A stretch of DNA of 64,000 bases from Klebsiella grimontii (GTDB lineage: Bacteria; Pseudomonadota; Gammaproteobacteria; Enterobacterales; Enterobacteriaceae). The stretch's first letter is position 1; each line of letters begins with the position of its first letter. Positions 18,910 through 26,315 of this stretch are shown here, one piece after another. The notes beneath the pieces are model-generated. The model had not been told where the DNA came from and ran no database searches. It worked only from the letters and a program-made list of their open reading frames with translations. A program made the translations under genes and the position numbers. The DNA is taken from the NCBI RefSeq assembly GCF_900200035.1, contig NZ_FZTC01000020.1:124001-188000 (forward strand), written 5' to 3'.

Positions 18910-20655
18910 TTACAGCGCAGGCGACGGGGCTCCGTCGCGATGCATCACGATAAGGTTTTCCGCCCCCTGCGGCATCCCATCGGGCATAACGTTCTCCAGG
19001 CGCAGCACATCCCCCATAATCTGGCTGAATACCGGCGCCGAAACCGCCCCGCCGTAATACGAACCGTTGCTGGGATCGTTCATCACGACCACCAGCGCGA
19101 ATTTCGGGTTACTGGCGGGCGCAACGCCGGCGGTATAGGCAACGTACTTATCGATATATTTACCATCCGGCCCGATTTTTTTGGCGGTACCGGTTTTTAC
19201 CGCTACCCGATAGTCGCGTACCGCCGCTTTGGTCCCGCCGCCGCCCGGTAAAGCGACGCTCTCCATCATATGTTCGACTTCATGCACGATTCGCTCCGGC
19301 ATCACCCGGGTACCCATCACCGGCGGATCAATACGGGTTATCGATAGCGGACGCTCAATACCGTAGCTGCCGATAGTGGCATACACGTGCGCCAGCTGGA
19401 GCGGCGTGACCATCAGACCGTAGCCGAAGGCGAATGTCGCCCGGTCCAGCTGCCCCCAATAGCGGCGCTGCGGCATCAGCCCGGCGCTCTCGCCGGTCAA
19501 TCCCAGGCCGGTAGAGTCGCCAAAACCGAACGCTTTATAGGTATCGATAAGATGCTGAATCGGCATCGCCAGCGACAAATGCGAAACCCCGGTATCGCTG
19601 GATTTTTGCAGAATACCGGTGAGGGAGAGTTCAGGATAGTAACCCACGTCGCGAATACGATGACCATCGAGGACAAACGGATGAGTATCCACCACGCTAT
19701 CTGGCTGAACAATGCCCTGCTGGAGCGCGGTCATCAGCACCAGCGGTTTAACCGTCGACCCCGGCTCGAAAGTATCGCTGATGGCGCGATTGCGAAAATC
19801 ATCCAGCTTCGCATCATCGCGATTGTTCGGGTTGAAGTCCGGGTAGCTGGCCATCGACAGAATCTCCCCGGTATCGATTTTAATTAACACCGCCGCCCCT
19901 GAATCCGCTTTGTTCCAGCGCACGGCGTTATCCAGCGCGTCCTCGGTCACCGTTTGCAGACGTTCATCGATACTGAGCTGCAAATTGTGGGCCGGAACCG
20001 CCGGGACTTCGGTGATATTTTCGATGACGTTGCCGTGCCGGTCTTTACGCACCAGACGACGACCGGGCTGACCGGTCAACTGGGCGTTAAAGCTTTTCTC
20101 TACGCCTTCGATACCCTGGTTATCAATATTGGTAAAACCCAGCAGATTAGCGGCAACGTGCCCCGCCGGATAAAAGCGGCGCGACTCATCGCGCAGATTG
20201 ATCCCCGGCAGGTGAAGCTTATCAATCCACTCCGCCTGCTCCGGATTGATCTGGCGCGCCAGGTAGAGAAACCGCGCGTGAGGATGCGCTTCGACGCGAT
20301 GGGCCAGCTCGCTAAGGTTGAGATGTAAAGCTTGCGCCATTGCCTGCCAGCGCGGACCGTAGCCGACGCCCCCCTTTTCGAGCGTGGTTTGCGGATCGAC
20401 CCAGACGGCGCTCACCGGCACGCTGACCGCCAGCGGTCGGCCCTCGCGGTCGCTAATCATGCCGCGCTGCACATCAATAGGCTCCTCGCGCAGGGATCGC
20501 ATGTCCTCTTGTTTAACCAGATTGTCAGGGGAGACAATTTGTAGCCAGCCGACCCGGACCAACAGCAGTCCCATACAGCAAAGAATCGCCACGCACAACA
20601 ACCCAAACCTTAGCGGGGTAAAGTTGGCGGCTGACTTAAGTTTGTTCTTTTGCAC
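18910..20655 (-). CDS. FtsI-like transpeptidase (PBP3SAL-type paralogue)
   Basis: Class B penicillin-binding protein closely related to FtsI. I start it at the GTG at 20655 (581 residues), which has GGAG five bases upstream; a TTG at 20679 would add eight residues. A single membrane anchor lies at about residues 15-35 (FGLLCVAILCCMGLLLV). The transpeptidase domain has Ser300 in STVK, an SSD triad where FtsI has SSN, and Lys487 in KTGTAKK. The true ftsI sits in the dcw cluster, so this is a second copy. The position between rlmA and cspC matches Salmonella PBP3SAL, which supports division at acidic pH inside host cells. That role here is inference. Confidence 0.88.
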   Translation of the reverse strand: MQKNKLKSAANFTPLRFGLLCVAILCCMGLLLVRVGWLQIVSPDNLVKQEDMRSLREEPIDVQRGMISDREGRPLAVSVPVSAVWVDPQTTLEKGGVGYGPRWQAMAQALHLNLSELAHRVEAHPHARFLYLARQINPEQAEWIDKLHLPGINLRDESRRFYPAGHVAANLLGFTNIDNQGIEGVEKSFNAQLTGQPGRRLVRKDRHGNVIENITEVPAVPAHNLQLSIDERLQTVTEDALDNAVRWNKADSGAAVLIKIDTGEILSMASYPDFNPNNRDDAKLDDFRNRAISDTFEPGSTVKPLVLMTALQQGIVQPDSVVDTHPFVLDGHRIRDVGYYPELSLTGILQKSSDTGVSHLSLAMPIQHLIDTYKAFGFGDSTGLGLTGESAGLMPQRRYWGQLDRATFAFGYGLMVTPLQLAHVYATIGSYGIERPLSITRIDPPVMGTRVMPERIVHEVEHMMESVALPGGGGTKAAVRDYRVAVKTGTAKKIGPDGKYIDKYVAYTAGVAPASNPKFALVVVMNDPSNGSYYGGAVSAPVFSQIMGDVLRLENVMPDGMPQGAENLIVMHRDGAPSPAL

Positions 20656-20795
20656 CTTAGCTCCATCATTATTTTGCAAGCATCTGATTTAACAGAAATA
20701 GACAAAACAGGTTGCTAAACAGTGCTAATAACGATGTTGATTTGCAACAAAGCGCAACGGAGGGTGGTAAATGGACATGTTTTGCAATAAATGCT

Positions 20796-20821
20796 AAAAA
20801 GCCCCGCAGTTGCGAGGCTTT
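20796..20821 (-). terminator. yobF-cspC terminator
   Basis: On the minus strand, AAAGCCTCGCA, a short loop, then TGCGGGGCTTTTT forms a stable hairpin with a T tract, 25 bases after the cspC stop. Confidence 0.88.
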
Positions 20822-20845
20822 CTTACAAGATTCAGTGGTCTTAAA

Positions 20846-21055
20846 TCAGATAGCAGTTACGTTAACTGCAGCTGGACCTTTCTGGCCGTCCTGAATTTCG
20901 AACTCAACGTTCTGGCCTTCAGCCAGAGTTTTGAAACCGTTACCCTGGATAGCGGAGAAGTGTACAAACACATCTTTGCTGCCATCAGCCGGAGTAATGA
21001 AGCCAAAACCTTTAGACTCGTTGAACCACTTAACTTGACCTTTAATCTTTGCCAT
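20846..21055 (-). CDS. cspC: Cold-shock-family RNA chaperone CspC
   Basis: Single cold-shock domain of 69 residues that appears identical to E. coli CspC. RNP1 (KGFGFI) and RNP2 (VFVHFSAI) provide the aromatic surface that binds single-stranded RNA. CspC is constitutive, stabilises stress transcripts such as rpoS and acts as an antiterminator. The ATG at 21055 has AAGGAA upstream; an in-frame start two codons earlier is not needed. Second gene of the yobF-cspC transcript. Confidence 0.97.
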
Positions 21056-21096
21056 TTGCAAAATTCCTTAGACTGTTTTCTTCGCCCGTGGGGCGC

Positions 21097-21213
21097 TTAC
21101 ATAGATAAAACTGACACATGACTGCATGAGGCACTAATATAAGGTTCGGCAGAGAAGCGGTATTCAACGACAACGTGTTTACTCAGGACTTCTTTACTGA
21201 AAATGCCACACAT
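21097..21213 (-). CDS. yobF: Small protein YobF, shortened C-terminus
   Basis: Small stress-linked protein encoded just before cspC, as in E. coli. The reading [13 protein letters not shown] ... SVLSM stops after 38 residues, whereas I recall E. coli YobF as 47 residues ending RAKKTI. After the early TAA, another frame reads APRAKKTV and stops at the usual place, TAA overlapping the cspC leader. A small net insertion has therefore moved the frame near residue 38. This may be the normal form in this lineage, a recent mutation or a sequence error. Function is unknown; translation rises in heat shock in E. coli. Confidence 0.85.
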   Translation of the reverse strand: MCGIFSKEVLSKHVVVEYRFSAEPYISASCSHVSVLSM

Positions 21214-21829
21214 AAACAGAACTGTACCTCGTTTAACCCGAAACGTGTTATCACATACTACGTAAATAATGGCAAGCCATTTTTAGACGGGTCTCGATCG
21301 CTCGCACAGATTATAAGGGAATCATTTGATCGCCTGCACATTTATGCGACTTTGCTCGCTCTGACTTATCCTTATCGCGTCCTGCTTGCGCCCCCGGGAT
21401 ATCCTCTCTTGCGGCCACTTATCCGTCGTAGCTCAACGACTTCAGAGCCCCCGTCCCCGGCTGCAGTGAAACCGCCAATTTTAGGGGGAGACAAAAGTCA
21501 CTGCATAAAGATGCATATAAAAGCTCATAACGATAGATGAAAAATTGCTTTAACGCAGTCATTTCATAATATCGAAACGCGTAAATTGAAGAGCTTAAAA
21601 TATTGTCTATACTAATATTCCACGACAATAATGAAGAGCTGATGACAGCGAAGTCCGACTATTCTTTTATTTGATTAATTAAACAAAGCAATATAAGGCC
21701 GAGTGGGAAAGCCGCTTCCGCTGGCCCGTGCGCGCGAAAAAAGCTGAAGAGGTTTTATAGATAAGAATAAGTTATACAACCGGGTGAGATACAGGCGCAC
21801 ACCGCAAACGTGCGCACCTGTCGGTCGGA
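21214..21829. other. Non-coding spacer upstream of yobF, with two candidate promoters
   Basis: This 616-base AT-rich stretch has no convincing gene; two open frames in it (21175-21540 plus, 21419-21628 minus) lack a ribosome site and family resemblance. For minus-strand yobF there is a TTGCCA -35 (21270-21275) with 17 bases to GATAAC (21247-21252), and a perfect TATAAT (21310-21315) further up. A GC-rich patch near 21710-21735 is unexplained. Confidence 0.5.
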
Positions 21830-22120
21830 TCAGCGCTCTGCAACAAGACGGATGAAATCGTCGTCGCCTTTTCCCTTTTCGGCTACTGAAGGTTCAGCGG
21901 CGATCTCCTTCTCAGGCGCATTGGCCTCACAGAGACGGCGCAGCAGCGCGTTTTGCCGCTTTTGCTGATCCAGCAGCGCCTGCAGCAGCGCTATCTGCTC
22001 ATTGGCGCGCGAACTGGCACGATTAACAAAAAACCATAACAACAGGCCGACAAGCAGCAGCACAACAGAAAGCGCCACGGATGCCAGGCTTACAATCCCA
22101 GGATTTAGTAACTCACTCAT
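21830..22120 (-). CDS. yebO: Conserved membrane protein YebO
   Basis: Small protein of 96 residues matching E. coli YebO; function unknown. One membrane segment at about 10-32 (VSLASVALSVVLLLVGLLLWFFV) is followed by a coiled-coil-like cytoplasmic part (NEQIALLQALLDQQKRQNALL) and an acidic tail ending RLVAER. It lies downstream of mgrB on the same strand, 74 bases away, so it may share the mgrB transcript. Confidence 0.9.
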   Translation of the reverse strand: MSELLNPGIVSLASVALSVVLLLVGLLLWFFVNRASSRANEQIALLQALLDQQKRQNALLRRLCEANAPEKEIAAEPSVAEKGKGDDDFIRLVAER

Positions 22121-22194
22121 TTCACCACCTCAAAGAGAAGGCGCTCATTCTACCACCCGCGCAGCAGAAGAAAATCAATCATATTAAAAATGTC

Positions 22195-22338
22195 TTACCA
22201 GGGAATAAATTTATTGATAGTGCAGATGCCGCTGAAGAACTGTACATCCTGATCGCACATTACGTTAAGCATCTGAGTCCATAGCAGTAAGCAACCTGCA
22301 ATGATGACTGTCAGCAAAACCCACCGTAATTTTTTCAC
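22195..22338 (-). CDS. mgrB: PhoQ feedback inhibitor MgrB
   Basis: Inner-membrane peptide of 47 residues ([16 protein letters not shown] ... INKFIPW) that binds PhoQ and damps the PhoPQ response. A membrane segment spans about 5-24. The periplasmic Cys28 and Cys39, needed for disulfide-sensitive regulation, are present, and so is the conserved C-terminal FIPW. The start is GTG at 22338, with GGAG six bases upstream. Inactivation of mgrB is a common route to colistin resistance in Klebsiella; this copy is complete and uninterrupted. A PhoP-box-like repeat lies upstream. Confidence 0.96.
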   Translation of the reverse strand: MKKLRWVLLTVIIAGCLLLWTQMLNVMCDQDVQFFSGICTINKFIPW

Positions 22339-22369
22339 TCCACACTCCGCATCAGTATCAGATGTCGCC

Positions 22370-22404
22370 AGGATAACATGACCTTCTTAAACCGCGGCTA
22401 ACTG
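22370..22404 (-). promoter_or_regulatory. PhoP-box-like promoter of mgrB
   Basis: On the minus strand CAGTTA-GCCGC-GGTTTA (22404-22388) has the spacing of a PhoP direct repeat, with one strong and one weak half. Twelve bases further is TATCCT (22375-22370), a fair -10. This is the class I PhoP promoter arrangement and fits PhoP activation of mgrB. Confidence 0.55.
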
Positions 22405-22497
22405 TAATACGAAAGGCAAGTTTAGGAATCATAGACTTGTTTCAACTGGTGTTCATGCCAGAATGGACGCAAGGATAATACAAATAATGAGGCAACA

Positions 22498-22737
22498 ATG
22501 CGATTGATCATTCGTACCATTGTGGTGCTGGCTATCTTGTGGATTGGCGTGTTATTAAGCGGTTACGGCGTATTAATGGGCAGCAGTGAGAACGCCGGGG
22601 GGCTGGGATTGCAGTGTAAATATCTCACGGCTCGCGGCATCAGTACCGCACAGTATGTTCATTCCAGCAGCGGTATTATCGGCATCACCGATTGCCCTAT
22701 TCTGCGTAAAAGCGCCACGGTGGTTGATAACGGCTAG
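22498..22737 (+). CDS. yobH: YobH family protein
   Basis: Small protein of 79 residues matching E. coli YobH end to end (LLSGYGVLMGS, GLQCKYLTARG, ITDCPILRKS). A hydrophobic N-terminus at about 5-25 may be a signal peptide or anchor, with two cysteines in the exported part. Function is unknown. It is divergent from mgrB and convergent with kdgR. Confidence 0.9.
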   Translation: MRLIIRTIVVLAILWIGVLLSGYGVLMGSSENAGGLGLQCKYLTARGISTAQYVHSSSGIIGITDCPILRKSATVVDNG

Positions 22738-22745
22738 CCGCGAGT

Positions 22746-22766
22746 GGGCTACAGATTCTGTAGCCC
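22746..22766. terminator. Hairpin between yobH and kdgR
   Basis: A perfect nine-base stem, GGGCTACAG-ATT-CTGTAGCCC, lies between the convergent stops. Neither side has a T tract, so termination would be weak or Rho-assisted. Confidence 0.45.
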
Positions 22767-22780
22767 GATTCACGCGCAAA

Positions 22781-23572
22781 TCAGAACGGATAATCGTTAT
22801 AGCCCATCTGTTCGGAAATTTTACGCGCCGCCGTATGCAGCATCGCGACATACTCGTTCAGGCGCTCTTCCGAGAAACGCAGCGTCGGGAAAGAGATACT
22901 CAGACCGGCGATAACCACGCCGAAGCGGTCGAAAACCGGCACCCCGATGCAGCGCAGCCCTTCTTCCTGCTCTTCGTTATCTTCGCCATATCCCTGCTCG
23001 CGGACCTTATCCAGAACCGCCAGCAGCTCTTCGGTGCTGGTGATGGTCCGATCGGTGCTGCGTTTGTACTCCACGCCTTCCAGAATCTGCTCAACCTCGG
23101 AACGATCGCGCCAGGCCAGCAGCACTTTACCGATCGCGGTGCTGTACAGCGGGTTACGACGCCCAATGCGCGAGTACATGCGCAAATTGTACATTGAGTC
23201 GATTTTGTGGATGTAAACGATGCTGTCTTCATCCAGGGCGCCCAGGTGGACGGTCTCTTTCGTCAGGCGTGAAAGCTCGCGCATCTGAATATCAGCGCTA
23301 CGTACCAAATCAACGTTCTGCAAAGCCCGCGCGCCAAGTTCAAAGAGTTTCAGGGTCAGAGAATATTTCTCGGATTCGCCTTCCTGAGCCACGTACCCCA
23401 GCGATTTCATGGTCTGCAAAAAGCGATAAACGGTGCTTTTTGACATCATGACGCGCTGGGACAGTTCGGTAATGCCAATTTCACGCTCTTCGCCAAGCGC
23501 CTGCAGGATGCCAAAAACCTTCAATACCGAAGAGACAGAATCTGGCTGTTTATCCAAATCTGCAACTGCCAT
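22781..23572 (-). CDS. kdgR: Transcriptional repressor KdgR (IclR family)
   Basis: Repressor of pectate and uronate catabolism genes, released by 2-keto-3-deoxygluconate, 263 residues and very close to E. coli KdgR. The N-terminal winged helix (about 12-75) contains GITELSQRVMMSKSTVYRFLQTM as the recognition region; the C-terminal IclR effector domain follows from about 90. In this window its relevance is twofold. The left-edge lyase module may feed its inducer, and Eda, the last enzyme of the pathway, is encoded at 51452-52093. It is divergent from yebQ. Confidence 0.97.
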   Translation of the reverse strand: MAVADLDKQPDSVSSVLKVFGILQALGEEREIGITELSQRVMMSKSTVYRFLQTMKSLGYVAQEGESEKYSLTLKLFELGARALQNVDLVRSADIQMRELSRLTKETVHLGALDEDSIVYIHKIDSMYNLRMYSRIGRRNPLYSTAIGKVLLAWRDRSEVEQILEGVEYKRSTDRTITSTEELLAVLDKVREQGYGEDNEEQEEGLRCIGVPVFDRFGVVIAGLSISFPTLRFSEERLNEYVAMLHTAARKISEQMGYNDYPF

Positions 23573-23749
23573 TTATCACCTCATCGCAACTGTTTTATAA
23601 AAATTAGAACCGGTTTTTATTATAAATTCGCATCCCGCGAGCCGCAATCGTTCTTCTGCCTATTCGTTACAAATCTGCGACATGCCGCTGAATAATCAAT
23701 GCTAAAATTATTACCCAGTTAATAGTCCCCGATAAGATACAGACCTCAC

Positions 23750-25123
23750 ATGGATAAAAAACTCTCCGATGGGCTGCCTTTACCGCAGCGTTACGGTGCC
23801 ATTCTGACCATTGTATTAGGCCTGTCGATGGCGGTGCTGGATGGCGCGATCGCCAACGTCGCCCTGCCGACCATCGCCAGCGATTTAAACGCGTCCCCGG
23901 CATCCTCTATCTGGATAGTGAATGCCTACCAAATCGCCATTGTTATCGCGCTGCTGCCGCTCTCTTTCCTCGGCGATATGGTCGGCTATCGGCGTATTTA
24001 TAAAATCGGCCTGGCGCTTTTTACCTTCACGTCGCTGGCCTGCGCCCTCTCCACAAGCCTGGAAATGCTGACCCTGGCGCGCGTGGCGCAGGGCCTCGGC
24101 GGCGCGGCGCTGATGAGCGTTAACACCGCCCTTATTCGCCTGATTTATCCCCAGCGTTTTCTCGGCCGCGGAATGGGGATCAACTCTTTCGTGGTGGCGG
24201 TCTCCTCCGCGGCGGGACCGACCATCGCCGCCGCGATTCTCTCGATGGCTTCATGGCAATGGCTGTTTTTGATTAACGTTCCGCTGGGCATTATTTCCCT
24301 GCTCCTCGCGATTCGCTATCTGCCCGCCAACGCGGGCCGCAGCAAGGTCACCCGCTTCGACCTGCCGAGCGCGATCATGAATGCCCTCACCTTTGGTTTA
24401 CTGATTACCGCGCTCGGCGGTTTCGCCCAGGGCCAGTCCGGCGAACTGGTTGCGGCGGAGATCGTTGCCATGCTGGTCGTCGGATTCTTTTTTGTCCGCC
24501 GTCAGCTCAGGATGCCAGTCCCCCTGCTGCCGATTGACCTGCTGCGTATCCCGCTATTCTCTCTGTCAATTTGTACCTCGATATGCTCCTTCTGCGCCCA
24601 GATGCTGGCCATGGTTTCACTGCCGTTCTTCCTGCAGTCAATGATGGGACGCAGCGAGGTGGAAACCGGTCTGCTGCTGACGCCGTGGCCGCTGGCCACC
24701 ATGGTGATGGCGCCGCTGGCAGGCTATTTGATTGAGAAAGTTCACGCCGGGCTGCTGGGCGCGATTGGCCTTCTCGTCATGGCCTGCGGCCTGTTCGGCC
24801 TGGCTTTACTGCCCTCCGCCCCCACGGATCTGGATATTATCTGGCGCATGGCGCTCTGCGGCGCGGGCTTTGGTCTGTTCCAGTCGCCCAACAATCACAC
24901 CATCGTCTCTTCAGCGCCGGCTCATCGTAGCGGCGGCGCAAGCGGCATGCTGGGGACCGCGCGCCTGCTTGGGCAGAGTACCGGCGCCGCGCTGGTGGCG
25001 CTGCTGTTTAATCTGTCAGGAAATAGCGGAACCCACACCGCTCTTATGCTGGCCGGGATCCTTGCCGTTGTCGCCGCGGCCGTCAGCGGGCTGCGCGTCA
25101 CGCAGCCGCGCGCCAGGCTGTAG
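23750..25123 (+). CDS. yebQ: MFS transporter YebQ (DHA2, 14-TM type)
   Basis: Inner-membrane major-facilitator drug:proton antiporter-like protein, 457 residues as in E. coli YebQ. Motif C of antiporters is visible in the fifth segment (SSAAGPTIAAAIL). The N-terminal DGAIANVALPTI is typical of the DHA2 group, with GDMVGYRRIY as the motif A loop. Substrate unknown. It is divergent from kdgR across 177 bases, so KdgR control is possible, and it ends at a terminator shared with htpX. Confidence 0.93.
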   Translation: MDKKLSDGLPLPQRYGAILTIVLGLSMAVLDGAIANVALPTIASDLNASPASSIWIVNAYQIAIVIALLPLSFLGDMVGYRRIYKIGLALFTFTSLACALSTSLEMLTLARVAQGLGGAALMSVNTALIRLIYPQRFLGRGMGINSFVVAVSSAAGPTIAAAILSMASWQWLFLINVPLGIISLLLAIRYLPANAGRSKVTRFDLPSAIMNALTFGLLITALGGFAQGQSGELVAAEIVAMLVVGFFFVRRQLRMPVPLLPIDLLRIPLFSLSICTSICSFCAQMLAMVSLPFFLQSMMGRSEVETGLLLTPWPLATMVMAPLAGYLIEKVHAGLLGAIGLLVMACGLFGLALLPSAPTDLDIIWRMALCGAGFGLFQSPNNHTIVSSAPAHRSGGASGMLGTARLLGQSTGAALVALLFNLSGNSGTHTALMLAGILAVVAAAVSGLRVTQPRARL

Positions 25124-25136
25124 CCCTTAATCGACA

Positions 25137-25174
25137 TAAAAAAATCCGCAGCCCGAAGGTTGCGGATTTTTGTT
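25137..25174. terminator. Bidirectional terminator between yebQ and htpX
   Basis: The ten-base stem AAAATCCGCA / TGCGGATTTT (25141-25150, 25161-25170) is flanked by A and T tracts on both sides, serving both convergent genes. Confidence 0.9.
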
Positions 25175-25197
25175 TTATTACAGCCGGGAACAGAGCG

Positions 25198-26079
25198 TTA
25201 CTTCAGATATTCGCCGCTGCGCAGGGCTTCAATACGCTTATCCAGAGGCGGGTGAGTCATAAACAGCTCGCTCATGGATTTCGCTTTACCGTTAATGCAG
25301 AACGCCATCATGCTGCTGGCTTCCTGCGGCTCATAGCTGGTTTTCAGGCGCTGCAGCGCGGCGATCATTTTCTCACGCCCGACCAGTTTTGCTGAACCGG
25401 CGTCGGCATGGAACTCGCGGTAGCGGGAGAACCACATGGTGATGATGCTCGCCAGAATACCAAATACCAGCTCCAGCACCGTAGCGACCGCAAAATAGAT
25501 CAGCGGGTTGCCGTTGCTGTTTTCACCTTCATCCCGGTTGCCGCCGAGAAAGCCCGCCGCAATCTGCGCGATAACGCGCGAGATAAAGATAACGAAGGTG
25601 TTCACCACCCCCTGAATCAACGTCATGGTAACCATGTCACCGTTGGCAATGTGGCTAATCTCATGCGCAATGACCGCTTCCGCTTCATCACGGCTCATGT
25701 TCTGCAGCAGCCCGGTGCTGACGGCCACCAGCGACGCGTCGCGGCGCGCGCCGGTCGCAAAGGCGTTAATATCCGGCGCATGGTAGATAGCCACCTGCGG
25801 CATACCAATGCCCGCCTGCCGCGCCTGCTGCGCGACGGTATTCATTAGCCAGCGCTCGGTTTCATTACGCGGCTGCTCAATGACTTCCCCACCCACCGAT
25901 TTCAGCGCCATCCATTTCGACATCAGCAGCGAAACGATTGAACCGCCGAAACCAAACAACAGCGCCATGATCAGCAGCCCGGTCATGCTGCTTGACTGAA
26001 TTCCCGTCAGGCTTAGCACCAGCCCGAACACCACCATCACTGCCAGGTTGGTCAGCAGGAAAAGCGCGATTCGCATCAT
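25198..26079 (-). CDS. htpX: Membrane protease HtpX
   Basis: Zinc metalloprotease of inner-membrane quality control (M48B), 293 residues. Two N-terminal membrane segments (about 4-25 and 33-55) precede the catalytic domain with HEISH at about residues 139-143 ([13 protein letters not shown]). Two further hydrophobic stretches lie at about 155-180 and 195-215. HtpX works with FtsH on damaged membrane proteins and is induced through CpxR and sigma-32 in E. coli. A sigma-32-like promoter is visible upstream. Confidence 0.96.
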   Translation of the reverse strand: MMRIALFLLTNLAVMVVFGLVLSLTGIQSSSMTGLLIMALLFGFGGSIVSLLMSKWMALKSVGGEVIEQPRNETERWLMNTVAQQARQAGIGMPQVAIYHAPDINAFATGARRDASLVAVSTGLLQNMSRDEAEAVIAHEISHIANGDMVTMTLIQGVVNTFVIFISRVIAQIAAGFLGGNRDEGENSNGNPLIYFAVATVLELVFGILASIITMWFSRYREFHADAGSAKLVGREKMIAALQRLKTSYEPQEASSMMAFCINGKAKSMSELFMTHPPLDKRIEALRSGEYLK

Positions 26080-26131
26080 AATTTTCTTTTAACCTCGATT
26101 TAACAAAACGCACTATGCGATTACCCACATG

Positions 26132-26156
26132 GTATGGGTAGGACGCCAATTTTCAA
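26132..26156 (-). promoter_or_regulatory. Sigma-32-like promoter of htpX
   Basis: On the minus strand TTGAAA (26156-26151) is followed after 12 bases by CCCATA (26138-26133), close to the heat-shock pattern CTTGAAA-N-CCCCAT. Its position is 53 bases before the htpX start, consistent with heat-shock control of this gene. Confidence 0.55.
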
Positions 26157-26279
26157 CCATCAGGCCCCGCTAAGTCACGAGAAAGACACAACTTTACATT
26201 TTGTAGCATATTGCTGACGCTGGGCAAAAGCGTTGACATTTTGTTGAATTCAGGCCGTCAGAGTTGGCAAGGACGGAAA

Positions 26280-26308
26280 AGAAAACGGGCACAAATTATT
26301 GTGCCCGT
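26280..26308 (-). terminator. prc terminator
   Basis: On the minus strand a perfect ten-base stem ACGGGCACAA / TTGTGCCCGT with a four-base loop leads into TTTTCTTTT, just after the prc stop. Confidence 0.88.
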
Positions 26309-26315
26309 TGGGGAT

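Noticed and set aside
21175-21628. Two open frames (plus 21175-21540, minus 21419-21628) in the yobF upstream spacer
   Set aside because: The first overlaps yobF antisense. Neither has a ribosome site or recognisable family.
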